From the NCBI RefSeq assembly GCF_900107045.1, contig NZ_FNON01000011.1:62001-126000 (forward strand): 64,000 bases of DNA, given 5' to 3'. Of this stretch, positions 25,227 to 33,189 are shown in pieces (the stretch's first letter is position 1; the number at the start of each line of letters is the position of its first letter). The notes under the pieces were generated by a model, which worked only from the letters and a program-made list of their open reading frames with translations, had not been told where the DNA came from and ran no database searches. A program made the translations under genes and the position numbers. The stretch is from Amycolatopsis xylanica. GTDB taxonomy: Bacteria; Actinomycetota; Actinomycetes; Mycobacteriales; Pseudonocardiaceae.

Positions 25227-26779
25227 CTGCTGATCTCCCATTCGATCGGGGGCAACTTCACGCGGGCGCCGCCGACTTCTGCGAGGCGTCGAAGTCCTTG
25301 CAGCATAGCGAACAGGCCTTCGTTGCTCCATGCCGTGTCGCCGAGTAACTCGGTGACGAGTTCCTCATCTTGGGTGGAATATTGGTGCAGGGTCGCGGAT
25401 TCCCAATTCGCCTCGACCACGCCGCCGTAGCGCGTCCAGAATTCCTCGTCTTCGATCACGATGAGGCTGGCGAATTCGTAGTTTCCGCTGACCAGGTTCA
25501 GGCCGAAGCCGGTGCACTCCATCCTCAAGCGCTCGGGCTTCTCCATCAGCCAGCGCATCGGTTCGGACAGCCTGGTCGGGTGCATCGGGTCCGCCGTCAG
25601 CGAGTCGCCCAAGGTGTTGTCGATGTCGGGGCGGCCGAACAGCTCCTCTTCCATCTCACGACGGAGCGTGGCGCCGACCTGCGCGTCTCGGCGGACGTCC
25701 GTGAGCGGCTGGTGGAAGCCCTTGGGGATCACGGCTAGGCGTCGAGCAGCGTTCAGGACGTGGCCGGACCGCTCCTGGACCAGCAGGAGGTAGTCCGCCT
25801 CGCCGCGGTACGGGTCGGCCGGGCGAGCGATCGCGGTAAGCGCGAGGACGCCACCGGCGCAGAGTCGGTCGCCGACGTGGAGGACAGCCTGGAGATCGGG
25901 AAGGTAGTCGTCTCGGAGCGGCATCGACGACGAGCCTGCGGCGATCGCGTCCACCAGCTCGGCTTCGAGCAGGTCCATCGTCAGGGCGTAGTGCACGAAG
26001 TTGGCCACGCCGAACGAGCCGCCGAGCTGGTGTTCACGGATATCAGTGCTGAGCAGGCGATAGATCGGGCTGTCAGCTAGCCGAGTGTTCATGGATAGCG
26101 TCTCGGCGAGCCGCTGAACGGCGCGGTCCGCGGCGTGCGCATCGAGTTCGAAGTCGGGTTCGGGCCGCGCGCTGGCGACGCCCAGCCGGTCGTGCGGCGG
26201 GCGAAGCTCGCAGTCCAGGTCTAGCCAATCGGCGCAGGTCAAGACACTGGTGTTCACGGTGTTCGCGCCGACGTTGCCGGTGTACAGGCCGTGGTCGCCG
26301 ACGCGGCCGCCGTAGTAGGTAGTCAAGGCGTCGGCGACGTCGCGCCTGCTGACCCAACCGCGTCGGGTCGCGCGGTCGCGGAGAGCTTGGCTGTCGATCG
26401 CGCCGACGCGGGAGGCGACCGCGCGGCGGGCTGTGCCCGGCGCCCAACGTGCGTGGCGGTCGATCCACTCGAGTGCCGCGCCGATGTGGGGGTCGGCGGC
26501 CATGCGTGCGTCGGCGGCCGTGGTCGCCGAGCTGTCTGCGGCTGGAGCTTCGCCGGTCAGCTCGGCGAAGCGTGCGCGCTCGGCGTCTGTCGCCTGTTCG
26601 AAAACCGTGTCCAGGATCTGTTGCATGTCGGATTGCTGGCGAAGGTCTGGCTTCTGGCGCCAGGACGCGACTGTTCGCACGCCGATTCCTAGCTTCGTCG
26701 CGAATTTCTCGTTGCTCATGCGCAGCGCTGATTGGAGCGCTGATGCGGTTTGTCCGGTCCAGTCGTCTGACCGATTCAT
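25223..26779 (-). CDS. HTH-Nudix fusion protein, copy 2
   Basis: 518 residues from ATG 26779. The N-terminal HTH (LRMSNEKFATKLGIGVRTVASWRQKPD) differs in sequence from copy 1, and is followed by an Ala/Asp-rich linker. From about residue 105 on it is closely similar to copy 1 (shared blocks: WIDRHARWAPGT, YLPDLQAVL, LCAGGVLALTAIARPADP, LVSGNYEFAS). The Nudix box reads ATLRREMEEELFGR (about 368-381), a better match to REUxEExGU than copy 1. Downstream it is coupled to the cupin gene. Same body, different DNA-reading head: the two may bind different operators. Role inferred, not shown. Confidence 0.8.
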   Translation of the reverse strand: MNRSDDWTGQTASALQSALRMSNEKFATKLGIGVRTVASWRQKPDLRQQSDMQQILDTVFEQATDAERARFAELTGEAPAADSSATTAADARMAADPHIGAALEWIDRHARWAPGTARRAVASRVGAIDSQALRDRATRRGWVSRRDVADALTTYYGGRVGDHGLYTGNVGANTVNTSVLTCADWLDLDCELRPPHDRLGVASARPEPDFELDAHAADRAVQRLAETLSMNTRLADSPIYRLLSTDIREHQLGGSFGVANFVHYALTMDLLEAELVDAIAAGSSSMPLRDDYLPDLQAVLHVGDRLCAGGVLALTAIARPADPYRGEADYLLLVQERSGHVLNAARRLAVIPKGFHQPLTDVRRDAQVGATLRREMEEELFGRPDIDNTLGDSLTADPMHPTRLSEPMRWLMEKPERLRMECTGFGLNLVSGNYEFASLIVIEDEEFWTRYGGVVEANWESATLHQYSTQDEELVTELLGDTAWSNEGLFAMLQGLRRLAEVGGARVKLPPIEWEISR

Positions 26780-26923
26780 TGAGCCGCCGGAATGGCTGTG
26801 TGCAGCGGATATGCAGTAGTCGTGCACTGGTTGTGCACTGGTGATGCATGGGAACGCGCGCCTATTCGGGCTTGAATTTCAGGTATGGAAATCACCTGGT
26901 TCACCAAGTCGAATCGCCCGGCT

Positions 26924-27304
26924 CTATCGCTTCGACTGAACATGCTTGACCACGGTCGCGAGGCTCGACTGGACGTCCTCCAGTCGGTCCGAGATGTCGA
27001 CCATGCGCTGTTCGAGCGCGTCGAGCCTGGACCACAGTTCGTGGCCGTCGTCGACGGGTTCGTCGGGGTGCGGGGGCGTGCGGTTTTGCAGCACTGCCAA
27101 CAGATGTTGCGGGTGCCAGCCCAAGGTCGACGACAAGGCTTCGAGCGTGCGGGCGCTGCGGCGCCGCTCGACGGTGTGGTGCTGCAACTCGCGGACGATC
27201 GCCTGCGAGACGTGCGATCGCTCGGCCAGCTCGCGTTGACGCCAACCGAGCTCGTTCACGCGCATGCTGATCGCCTTGGCGACTGCCGCCCAATCTTCCG
27301 TCAC
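26924..27304 (-). CDS. XRE-type HTH regulator
   Basis: 126 residues from GTG 27304 behind a GGAGG site. HTH at about 15-60 (RQRELAERSHVSQAIVRELQ), then a coiled-coil C-terminus (LDALEQRMVDISDRLEDVQ) suited to dimerisation. First gene of the minus-strand operon with HTH-Nudix 2 and the cupin, and divergent from the excisionase-like gene. It is in the position of the KorSA-type repressor that keeps AICE transfer genes silent; the identity is inferred from position. Confidence 0.85.
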   Translation of the reverse strand: MTEDWAAVAKAISMRVNELGWRQRELAERSHVSQAIVRELQHHTVERRRSARTLEALSSTLGWHPQHLLAVLQNRTPPHPDEPVDDGHELWSRLDALEQRMVDISDRLEDVQSSLATVVKHVQSKR

Positions 27305-27414
27305 GTATTCCTCCGCGCTCCGCCTCAGCGCTGAGATTAGCGGTTCTTCGAGCATTTGCGGCATCGCCTAGTGCATTGCGGGCGGCGCGTCGGACAAACG
27401 CGCTCTCACGAGCG

Positions 27415-27445
27415 CTGAAATCAACAACATAGTCTTGAAATCATC
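27415..27445. promoter_or_regulatory. Tandem TGAAATCA repeats in the AICE control region
   Basis: CTGAAATCA (27415-27423) and TTGAAATCATC (27435-27445) repeat directly with a 20-base period, about two helical turns, just upstream of the excisionase-like gene. CTGAAATCA also occurs at about 31047 and 31275. Likely binding site of an AICE regulator. Confidence 0.45.
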
Positions 27446-27460
27446 AGATTGGTCTTACTT

Positions 27461-27673
27461 ATGAACACGCAATTGACCTTCCACACCATTCACGAAGCCG
27501 CCTGGATCTTGGGTGTCTCGCGGTCCGCCGTGAGCCGGGCGATCCGGATGGGCGACCTGCGGGCTACCCGATGCCGGTCCGGTCTGCGGGTGTCGTCGAC
27601 CGAGCTTGCTCGACAGCTCGGCGCCCCGAAGCGGGACGGAGGTGCGGCATGTACGCCGACGACCTCTGGCTGA
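27461..27673 (+). CDS. Excisionase-like HTH protein
   Basis: 70 residues. Winged-helix start of the MerR/excisionase class (HEAAWILGVSRSAVSRAIRMGDLRATR), the usual form of AICE Xis proteins that steer the integrase toward excision. The ATG at 27461 is the more likely start than 27449. It overlaps the WhiB gene by 25 bases and begins the plus-strand transfer operon. Confidence 0.75.
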   Translation: MNTQLTFHTIHEAAWILGVSRSAVSRAIRMGDLRATRCRSGLRVSSTELARQLGAPKRDGGAACTPTTSG

Positions 27674-27984
27674 TTGGCATCGCATGGCGGCTGGACCGCC
27701 TGCGGTGGGTTCCCTCGGACGTCCTGTCCGACGTCGTGACCAGCGACGGACTCTGTATGGCGCCGTCACCGGCGGAGGAACCGCCCGACGCGCGGACTGA
27801 CTGCGAGCTGGCGAAGTTGGTTTGCGGTGGGTGCCCGGTTCAGGACGAGTGCCTGGAGCTGGAGTTGCGCACGGCTGGTACGGACACGGTCGGAGTCTGG
27901 GGCGGGATGACCGATGACGATCGTCGGGCGCTTCATCCGCACTGGCTGCGGCGCGGCGAACGAGTCGAGCGGGGTGTCCGATGA
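27649..27984 (+). CDS. WhiB-family iron-sulfur regulator
   Basis: 111 residues from ATG 27649 with GGAGG ahead. The four cluster ligands fit C36...C59-x2-C62-x5-C68 (an extra C52 is present), followed by the G-V-W-G-G turn. The basic tail after it (WLRRGERVERGVR) is the DNA-contact part. WhiB-like proteins hold a [4Fe-4S] cluster and act with sigma factors, sensing redox state. Encoded in the AICE operon, between the Xis-like gene and a membrane protein (ATGA overlap), so it may tie excision or transfer to host physiology. Confidence 0.85.
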   Translation: MYADDLWLIGIAWRLDRLRWVPSDVLSDVVTSDGLCMAPSPAEEPPDARTDCELAKLVCGGCPVQDECLELELRTAGTDTVGVWGGMTDDDRRALHPHWLRRGERVERGVR

Positions 27985-28310
27985 ACGGCATCAACGTGAC
28001 GCCGACGCAGCTTCTCGCCGGGGTCGGTGTGCTGCTGGTGCTGTTCTGGGTCTGGCGAGCCGGGGCGTGCCGTGCGAAGGCGGCCGCTGAGGCAACGCGG
28101 AGTGGTGCGCGGCTGGTCTCACTGGTCGGCCGGGTGTTGTTCAACGCCGGGTTGATCGTGGCTGTTCAGTGGGTTGTGATCACGCATCCGGGCAACCAGT
28201 GGCTGCTACTCGCCGTTCTCGGGCTGCCTGCGCTGTTCGCCTCGTACGCGCTGACCAAGGCGATGACTGTGACCACGGTCGACACCTCGAAGCGGGGTGG
28301 TCGGCGATGA
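27981..28310 (+). CDS. Small AICE membrane protein
   Basis: 109 residues with ATGA overlap to WhiB. Two to three hydrophobic helices: LLAGVGVLLVLFWVW, VLFNAGLIVAVQWVV and WLLLAVLGLPALFA. Ends in a basic tail. Probably an Spd-like spread protein or a helper of the translocase by analogy with other AICEs; no motif proves it. Confidence 0.7.
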   Translation: MNGINVTPTQLLAGVGVLLVLFWVWRAGACRAKAAAEATRSGARLVSLVGRVLFNAGLIVAVQWVVITHPGNQWLLLAVLGLPALFASYALTKAMTVTTVDTSKRGGRR

Positions 28311-29008
28311 CGCGGGCGCAACAGCTGGCCAAGGATGCGGCCGAGGCCGCGGAGGTGCGGGCGTACCAGACCGATCCGGACGTCGTGGCGCTGCGCGTCG
28401 AGCGGGTGCGTCGGCAGGTGGACTGGATGTGCTGGTCGGGGATCGTGCTCGGGCTGGCCTTCACGATGACCAACGTGCAGACCTTCGCGTCGGCCGGGAC
28501 TCGGCCGTGGTCGCTGCCATGGCTCGCGGCTTGGGTGCTGGACCCAACGGTCTCGCTCGTGCTGCTGGCCATTCTGCGAGCCGAGCAGGTGACTGCTCGG
28601 TACCAGGTGCGGACCGGCGGATTGGTGCGACGCGCGAAGTGGTTCACGCTCGCGGCTACGTACGTCATGAACACGTGGACGTCCTATGCGGACGGTTCGC
28701 CTGCCGCGATCGTGCTGCACTCGGTGCCGCCGCTGGTCGTGTTCGTCGCAGTCGAGGCGATCACCGATCTACGGGAGAAGCTGACCGATGCCGTGATGGC
28801 GGCGGCCGGTGAACGGCGAAGCGTTCACGTCGAAGCCGTGAAGCCGGGGCGGCGCAAGCTGTTCGCGGACTACTTGGCTGACGCGAGGACGAGCTGGAAG
28901 CCGGGAGTTGAGGTCACGCCAGCTTGGGTCCGGCAGGTCACGGGCTGCTCACGTGGACTGTCACCGCGAGTGGCGCGAGCACTGGTCGCGGAGGTGACCG
29001 ATGCCTGA
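28307..29008 (+). CDS. DUF2637-like AICE membrane protein with DNA-binding-like tail
   Basis: 233 residues, ATGA overlap with the previous gene. Four hydrophobic helices in the first 170 residues (CWSGIVLGLAFTMT, LAAWVLDPTVSLVLLAIL, FTLAATYVMNTWTS, LHSVPPLVVFVAVEA) give the DUF2637 pattern seen in actinomycete plasmid and AICE genes. The C-terminal 60 residues look like a winged-helix segment (VTPAWVRQVTGCSRGLSPRVA). It overlaps the TraB gene by 8 bases. Likely a membrane partner in conjugation or spread; exact role unknown. Confidence 0.75.
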   Translation: MTRAQQLAKDAAEAAEVRAYQTDPDVVALRVERVRRQVDWMCWSGIVLGLAFTMTNVQTFASAGTRPWSLPWLAAWVLDPTVSLVLLAILRAEQVTARYQVRTGGLVRRAKWFTLAATYVMNTWTSYADGSPAAIVLHSVPPLVVFVAVEAITDLREKLTDAVMAAAGERRSVHVEAVKPGRRKLFADYLADARTSWKPGVEVTPAWVRQVTGCSRGLSPRVARALVAEVTDA

Positions 29009-31118
29009 GAACACCTTGCCGGTGAAGGCGGGCCCGGTGCTGGGCGCCGAGCTGATCGACGACACGTTGCCGCAACCGCGTCCGCGCGAGAAGAGTTGGT
29101 TCACGTTGTGGTGGCGGCACTCGCCGAGGGTGCCGCTCTGGCTCAAGAACGGGGCGCACGCGAGGCAGGCGGCGAAGGACGCGGTCGTGTGGCTGGTGAA
29201 GTCGCCGTGGCGGTTCGTCGGCGCGGTGGTGCGCGGGATCGTGGTTGGTGCCCGGTGGTGGCGTAGCTGGGTCACGGTGCGGGACTACCGCACGGCGGCC
29301 GAGGAGTCGGAGAAGCTGGCTGACAAGTTCGCGGAGATCCGGGCGCTCACGTTGTTCCGCTGGAAGGTGACGGGCGCTGTGCTAGCGGTCGTTGCGATAG
29401 TGACCGCGGTCGTCCACCTCGTGTACGGCGCCGATCCACTGTGGATCGGTGGAGCCGCTGTGTCGGTCACGCTGGCAGTGCTCGGTCGGAGGAAAGACGG
29501 GAGTCCGGGACGAAAGCCTGCCTTGGCCGGTCCGCGCACGCTCACGTGGACGATGGACCCGCAAGTGCTCGTGGACGCTTACCGGGACGCAAAGCTGATC
29601 GGCAAGGACGAGACTCTGCGGCTGGTCGAGCGGGCGACTCGCATCGGTGATGGGTGGGCTGTCACCGTCGATCTGCCAGCGACGCGCAAGGCGGCCGACG
29701 TGGTCAAGAACAGAGAAGCGCTCGCGTCGGCGCTCGCGGTGGACGAAGTCCAGCTGATCGTCGAACGCGTCCGCGGCAACGGCGGTCATGCCGGACGGGT
29801 GGCGATGTGGGTTGCTGATGAAGACCCGTACGCCTCACCACCGCTGCCTACTCCCCTGCTCGGGGTGACGCGGTGGGATGCGTGGCGCCCGGTGCCGTTC
29901 GGACGGGATGCGCGTGATCGGCGGATCGATCTCCCGTTGGTGTGGACGTCGCTGCTTGTTGGCGCGATTCCTAGGCAGGGCAAGACGTTCGCCGCGAGGC
30001 TTGCGGCGGCTGGGCTGATTCTGGACGCGTGGGTTCGGCTGTATGTGGCGGACTTCAAGGCGGGTAAGGATTGGGACGCCGCGGGTCAGGTGGCGCACCG
30101 GTTCATGGCTGGCGACGAACCCGAACACGTCTTGGCGCTGGTCGGCTGGCTGGTTGAGCTGGTCGCGGAGGTTCAGGGCCGGTTCAGGCGGATGCGAGAC
30201 CTGGACGACCTGACGTGCCCGGAGTCGAAGGTCACGCCGGAGATGTCTCGCGACTCGGCGTTGAACATGCCGATCACCGCGATCTTCATCGACGAGGTCC
30301 AGGTGCCGTTGGAGGACCGGACTCCTGTTGAGGTGCAGGGAAAGAAGCTCATGGCGGGTGAGTATGTCGGCGAGTTGTTGACGTGGCTGGCGAAGAAGGG
30401 GCCAGCGGCCGGGATTGTGCTCGTGCTGGCCACGCAGCGGCCGGACTCGAAGACGATTCCGTCCGGGCTGCGGGCGGTGCTCGGGTCGCGGTTCGCGCTG
30501 CGGGTAATGGACTGGCGTGACTCGAACATCGTGCTCGGCGAGCAGATGAACACCCGTGGGTTCGACTCCAGTCGGCTGCTGCCGTCGCACAAGGGCGTGG
30601 GCATCCTGCGGCCGGACGGCGATACGGCGGCCGGTGCCGATGTGCTGGCGATGACCGTGCGGACGTACTACATGCCGAACGAGGACTGGCAGACCATCTG
30701 TCAGCGTGGCCGCGCTCTCCGCGAGGCCGCTGGGACGCTGACCGGGCACGCCGCTGGACAGGACACTGCGCCACTGCTGGACCATGCGGCCGTGGTGAAG
30801 GCGATCGGCGCTGGCGCGACGGGCGGGCCGACTCAGCCGCTGCCCGAACCTCTCTTGGCGATCGTCGATTACTTGGGAGACGACCTCGACGATCGGAAGT
30901 TCGTGCCGACCGCGGAGCTGCTTGAGTTGGTCGGGCTCGATTCGCGAACGTTCGCCGAGCAGATGGCTGAGCTGGGATTTCGGCCGACGCGGGACCGGGT
31001 GACGACCGAGGAAGGCGAGACGCGGCAAGTCCGTGGCTACCTGACAGCTGAAATCAGAAGTGCGGTCGAGCGGCTGACCAGCGGCTCGTCGCTGGTCGAC
31101 GGGGACGGCGCCCGATGA
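29001..31118 (+). CDS. FtsK/SpoIIIE-type conjugal DNA translocase (TraB/TraSA class)
   Basis: 705 residues. Two hydrophobic segments near 65-150, then the motor domain: Walker A GAIPRQGKT (about 319-327), Walker B AIFIDEV (about 425-431), the ATQRPDS sensor segment, and a C-terminal winged-helix region (about 640-700) that in TraB proteins reads the clt sequence. One such hexameric pump moves double-stranded DNA between mycelia in Streptomyces-type conjugation. The gene sits in a tightly overlapped operon (8 bases in, ATGA out). Confidence 0.92.
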   Translation: MPENTLPVKAGPVLGAELIDDTLPQPRPREKSWFTLWWRHSPRVPLWLKNGAHARQAAKDAVVWLVKSPWRFVGAVVRGIVVGARWWRSWVTVRDYRTAAEESEKLADKFAEIRALTLFRWKVTGAVLAVVAIVTAVVHLVYGADPLWIGGAAVSVTLAVLGRRKDGSPGRKPALAGPRTLTWTMDPQVLVDAYRDAKLIGKDETLRLVERATRIGDGWAVTVDLPATRKAADVVKNREALASALAVDEVQLIVERVRGNGGHAGRVAMWVADEDPYASPPLPTPLLGVTRWDAWRPVPFGRDARDRRIDLPLVWTSLLVGAIPRQGKTFAARLAAAGLILDAWVRLYVADFKAGKDWDAAGQVAHRFMAGDEPEHVLALVGWLVELVAEVQGRFRRMRDLDDLTCPESKVTPEMSRDSALNMPITAIFIDEVQVPLEDRTPVEVQGKKLMAGEYVGELLTWLAKKGPAAGIVLVLATQRPDSKTIPSGLRAVLGSRFALRVMDWRDSNIVLGEQMNTRGFDSSRLLPSHKGVGILRPDGDTAAGADVLAMTVRTYYMPNEDWQTICQRGRALREAAGTLTGHAAGQDTAPLLDHAAVVKAIGAGATGGPTQPLPEPLLAIVDYLGDDLDDRKFVPTAELLELVGLDSRTFAEQMAELGFRPTRDRVTTEEGETRQVRGYLTAEIRSAVERLTSGSSLVDGDGAR

Positions 31119-31279
31119 GCACCGATCGCTCGGACAAGCACTCGATTCGAGTTACGCTACCTGTGGGATTGCCCGAGTTGACGCCTGCTGTTGCGCGGGG
31201 GTTGCTGGCCATTCTGATCGAGCTTACTGAGGTGCCGGTCTTGGACGGACCGGTCGAGGAGGTGAACCGTGACCGCTGA
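31115..31279 (+). CDS. 54-aa AICE protein
   Basis: ATGA overlap with TraB, 11-base overlap with the integrase start. Encodes MSTDRSDKHSIRVTLPVG followed by an amphipathic helix (PAVARGLLAILIEL). Coupled on both sides, so expression is very likely. The start resembles ribbon-helix-helix openings (SIRVTLP), but it is too short for certainty. Confidence 0.7.
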   Translation: MSTDRSDKHSIRVTLPVGLPELTPAVARGLLAILIELTEVPVLDGPVEEVNRDR

Positions 31280-33020
31280 AATCAGCAGTGACCCTTGGTC
31301 GACGTTGGACGAGATGCTGGGGCTCCAGGTGGCCGACCCGGTCGACGACGGGATCGGGGCGTTGGCGGTCTACGGGCGATGCTCGACCGAGGACAACCAG
31401 GACCCGGAGACGTCTCGCGGCTGGCAGGTCGGGAACGCACGCAAGTTCGTCGAGCCGCTCGGCGGGCAGATCGTCACGGAGTTCTTCGATGTCGGGCAGT
31501 CGCGTTCTGTGCCGTGGGAGCGGAGGACCGAGGCAGGGCGATTGCTTGCGGAGCTGAAGAACCCGCGGCGAGGGTGGAATGCCGTGGTGGTCGGCGAGGG
31601 CACGCGTTGCTGGTTCGGTAACCAGTTCTCCCTTATTGCGCCACGATTCGCGGCCTACGGGGTCGACCTCTGGGTGCCGGAACTGGGCGGGAAGTTCGAC
31701 GCGCGGAATCCGTCGCACAAGATGCTGATGAGCGTGCTCGGCGGGATGAGCGAATCGGAGCGCCAGCACGTCCAGGCTCGCGTTCGCGCGGCGATGGATG
31801 CGCAGGTGATCAACGAGGGACGCCATCAGGGTGGGCGTGCGCCGTACGGGTACGTCGTGGCTGATGGCGGACCGCACCCGAACCCGCGTAAGGCTGCGGA
31901 AGGGTTCCGCTTGCGGGTGCTGGTGGTTGAGGACGAGTCGGCCGATGTCGTGCGGCGGATCTTCGCCGAGTACCTGGAAGGTCGGGGTGACCGGGCGATC
32001 GCCAAGGGGCTCAACCTGGATCGGGTGCCGTGTCCGTCTGAGCGGCGGCCGGACCAGAACCGGCATCGGCTTGCCGATGGCTGGCAAGGCGGGACTGTGC
32101 GGTCGATCCTGGAGAACCCGCGTTATACCGGGTACGCCATCTTCGGGCGGTGGACCAAGCACGAGACGTTGCTGAACCCGGACGACGTGGGTGCGGGTCA
32201 CGTCGTCCGGTTCCGGCGAGCGGAGCCTGACCGGGTTGTGCGATCCCGACGATCTGCGCACCCGGAGATCGTGTCCGTTGAGACCTTCACTCAGGCGCAG
32301 CTCGTTCGTCGATCGCGGGCGGCAGGTGGGATGCGTGGCATCGCGAAGCTGGAACGGGAGCGACCCGCCACGAAGCACACCTACCTGATGAAGGGGCTCG
32401 TGCGCTGTGAGATCTGCACGCGGAAGATGCAGGGCGCGAAGATCCGGACAGGCATCTACTACCGGTGCCTCGCACGTACGCTGGCGCCGGGCTCGGCGGT
32501 GCTGGCCGACCACCCGAAGACAGTGAACCTGCGCGAGGACGTCATAACGCCACCCGTCAATGCGTGGCTGTGTCAGGTTTTCGACCTGGCCAACCGTGAT
32601 GAGACGGTGGCCGCCTTGGTCGGCACGCAGCAGGACAAGCCGGATACAGGCCGGAGCGTGGTCGCGAAGCAGTTGAAGGACGCAGAGGCCCGGCTGCGGC
32701 GGCATCAGGCAGCAATCGAAGCGGGAGTAGACCCAGCGGCGCTGGTCGACGCGATGAACCTTGCCCACGCGGAGAAGAAGGCCGCGCAAGCAGAACTGGA
32801 GCACCTGCCCGAGGCGGCGACGGTAGACGCGGCCGAGGTCTACGCCATGCTCGACTCGCTCGGCGACGTCGCACGCCATCTCAACTCGCGAAACCCTGAG
32901 CGGATCACGCAGGTCTACCGCGACCTGGGCTTACAAGTGGTCTACAACAACAAGAAAGAGGCCCTCGATGTGAGAGCCTCTTTGCGTGTGTCTAACGTTG
33001 GTGTCCGAGGGGGGACTTGA
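31269..33020 (+). CDS. int: Large serine integrase
   Basis: 583 residues from GTG 31269. Catalytic domain with nucleophile Ser39 in VYGRCSTEDNQ and the GGMSESERQHV helix; recombinase domain (GRAPYGYV, TVRSILENPRYTGY); zinc ribbon with C-E-I-C near 380 and RC near 400; then a coiled coil. It acts on the AICE attachment sites. The last seven codons lie inside the tRNA-Leu gene (stop 33018-33020), so the right junction is attR or attL itself. Large serine integrases that use a tRNA are less usual than tyrosine ones. Confidence 0.92.
   Translation: MTAEISSDPWSTLDEMLGLQVADPVDDGIGALAVYGRCSTEDNQDPETSRGWQVGNARKFVEPLGGQIVTEFFDVGQSRSVPWERRTEAGRLLAELKNPRRGWNAVVVGEGTRCWFGNQFSLIAPRFAAYGVDLWVPELGGKFDARNPSHKMLMSVLGGMSESERQHVQARVRAAMDAQVINEGRHQGGRAPYGYVVADGGPHPNPRKAAEGFRLRVLVVEDESADVVRRIFAEYLEGRGDRAIAKGLNLDRVPCPSERRPDQNRHRLADGWQGGTVRSILENPRYTGYAIFGRWTKHETLLNPDDVGAGHVVRFRRAEPDRVVRSRRSAHPEIVSVETFTQAQLVRRSRAAGGMRGIAKLERERPATKHTYLMKGLVRCEICTRKMQGAKIRTGIYYRCLARTLAPGSAVLADHPKTVNLREDVITPPVNAWLCQVFDLANRDETVAALVGTQQDKPDTGRSVVAKQLKDAEARLRRHQAAIEAGVDPAALVDAMNLAHAEKKAAQAELEHLPEAATVDAAEVYAMLDSLGDVARHLNSRNPERITQVYRDLGLQVVYNNKKEALDVRASLRVSNVGVRGGT
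32953..32983 (-). terminator. tRNA-Leu terminator embedded in integrase codons
   Basis: On the tRNA strand the hairpin is AAAGAGGC-TCTC, loop ACATC, GAGG-GCCTCTTT, 12 pairs with one G-U that works only in this direction, followed by CTTGTTGTTG. It begins 16 bases after the tRNA CCA. The same bases encode the integrase C-terminus. Confidence 0.7.
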
Positions 33021-33085
33021 ACCCCCACGTCCGTTAAGGACACTAGCACCTCAAGCTAGCGCGTCTGCCATTCCGCCACCCGGAC
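32999..33085 (-). tRNA. tRNA-Leu(GAG)
   Basis: 87 nt with encoded CCA. Acceptor GTCCGGG/CTCGGAC (one G-U), anticodon arm GCTAGC-TTGAGGT-GCTAGT with anticodon GAG, long class II variable arm (GTCCTTAACGGAC), T arm GGGGG-TTCAAGT-CCCCC. The 3' 22 bases are also the end of the serine integrase gene on the other strand. Confidence 0.95.
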
Positions 33086-33098
33086 TTGATGTAAGAAG

Positions 33099-33126
33099 AC
33101 TATACGCCGCTTCGAGGCCGTTTTCA
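33099..33126 (-). promoter_or_regulatory. tRNA-Leu promoter
   Basis: -10 TATAGT at 33104-33099 and -35-like TGAAAA at 33126-33121, 16 bases apart, ending 13 bases before the tRNA 5' end. Confidence 0.6.
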
Positions 33127-33189
33127 TGGGGGTCCAGTTACGCGCTGCAGCCGGGGCTGGCATGATCTTGCGGTTTGGCATCTTGCAGT

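Larger units (their letters stand above)
22507..33000. mobile_element. Actinomycete integrative and conjugative element (AICE) in tRNA-Leu
   Basis: The run of integrase, FtsK/TraB translocase, small membrane proteins, DUF2637-type protein, WhiB, excisionase-like protein, XRE regulators and Nudix proteins is the usual make-up of actinomycete AICEs such as pSAM2. The right end is fixed by the integrase running into tRNA-Leu. The left end is not defined: I found no convincing copy of the tRNA 3' end. 22507 is only the first gene of AICE character; the defence island to its left may or may not belong. No Rep or Prim-Pol gene is visible. Confidence 0.75.

Noticed and set aside
31224..32879. 551-residue open frame opposite the integrase
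   Set aside because: Antisense of a gene with intact catalytic and zinc motifs; low-complexity composition.
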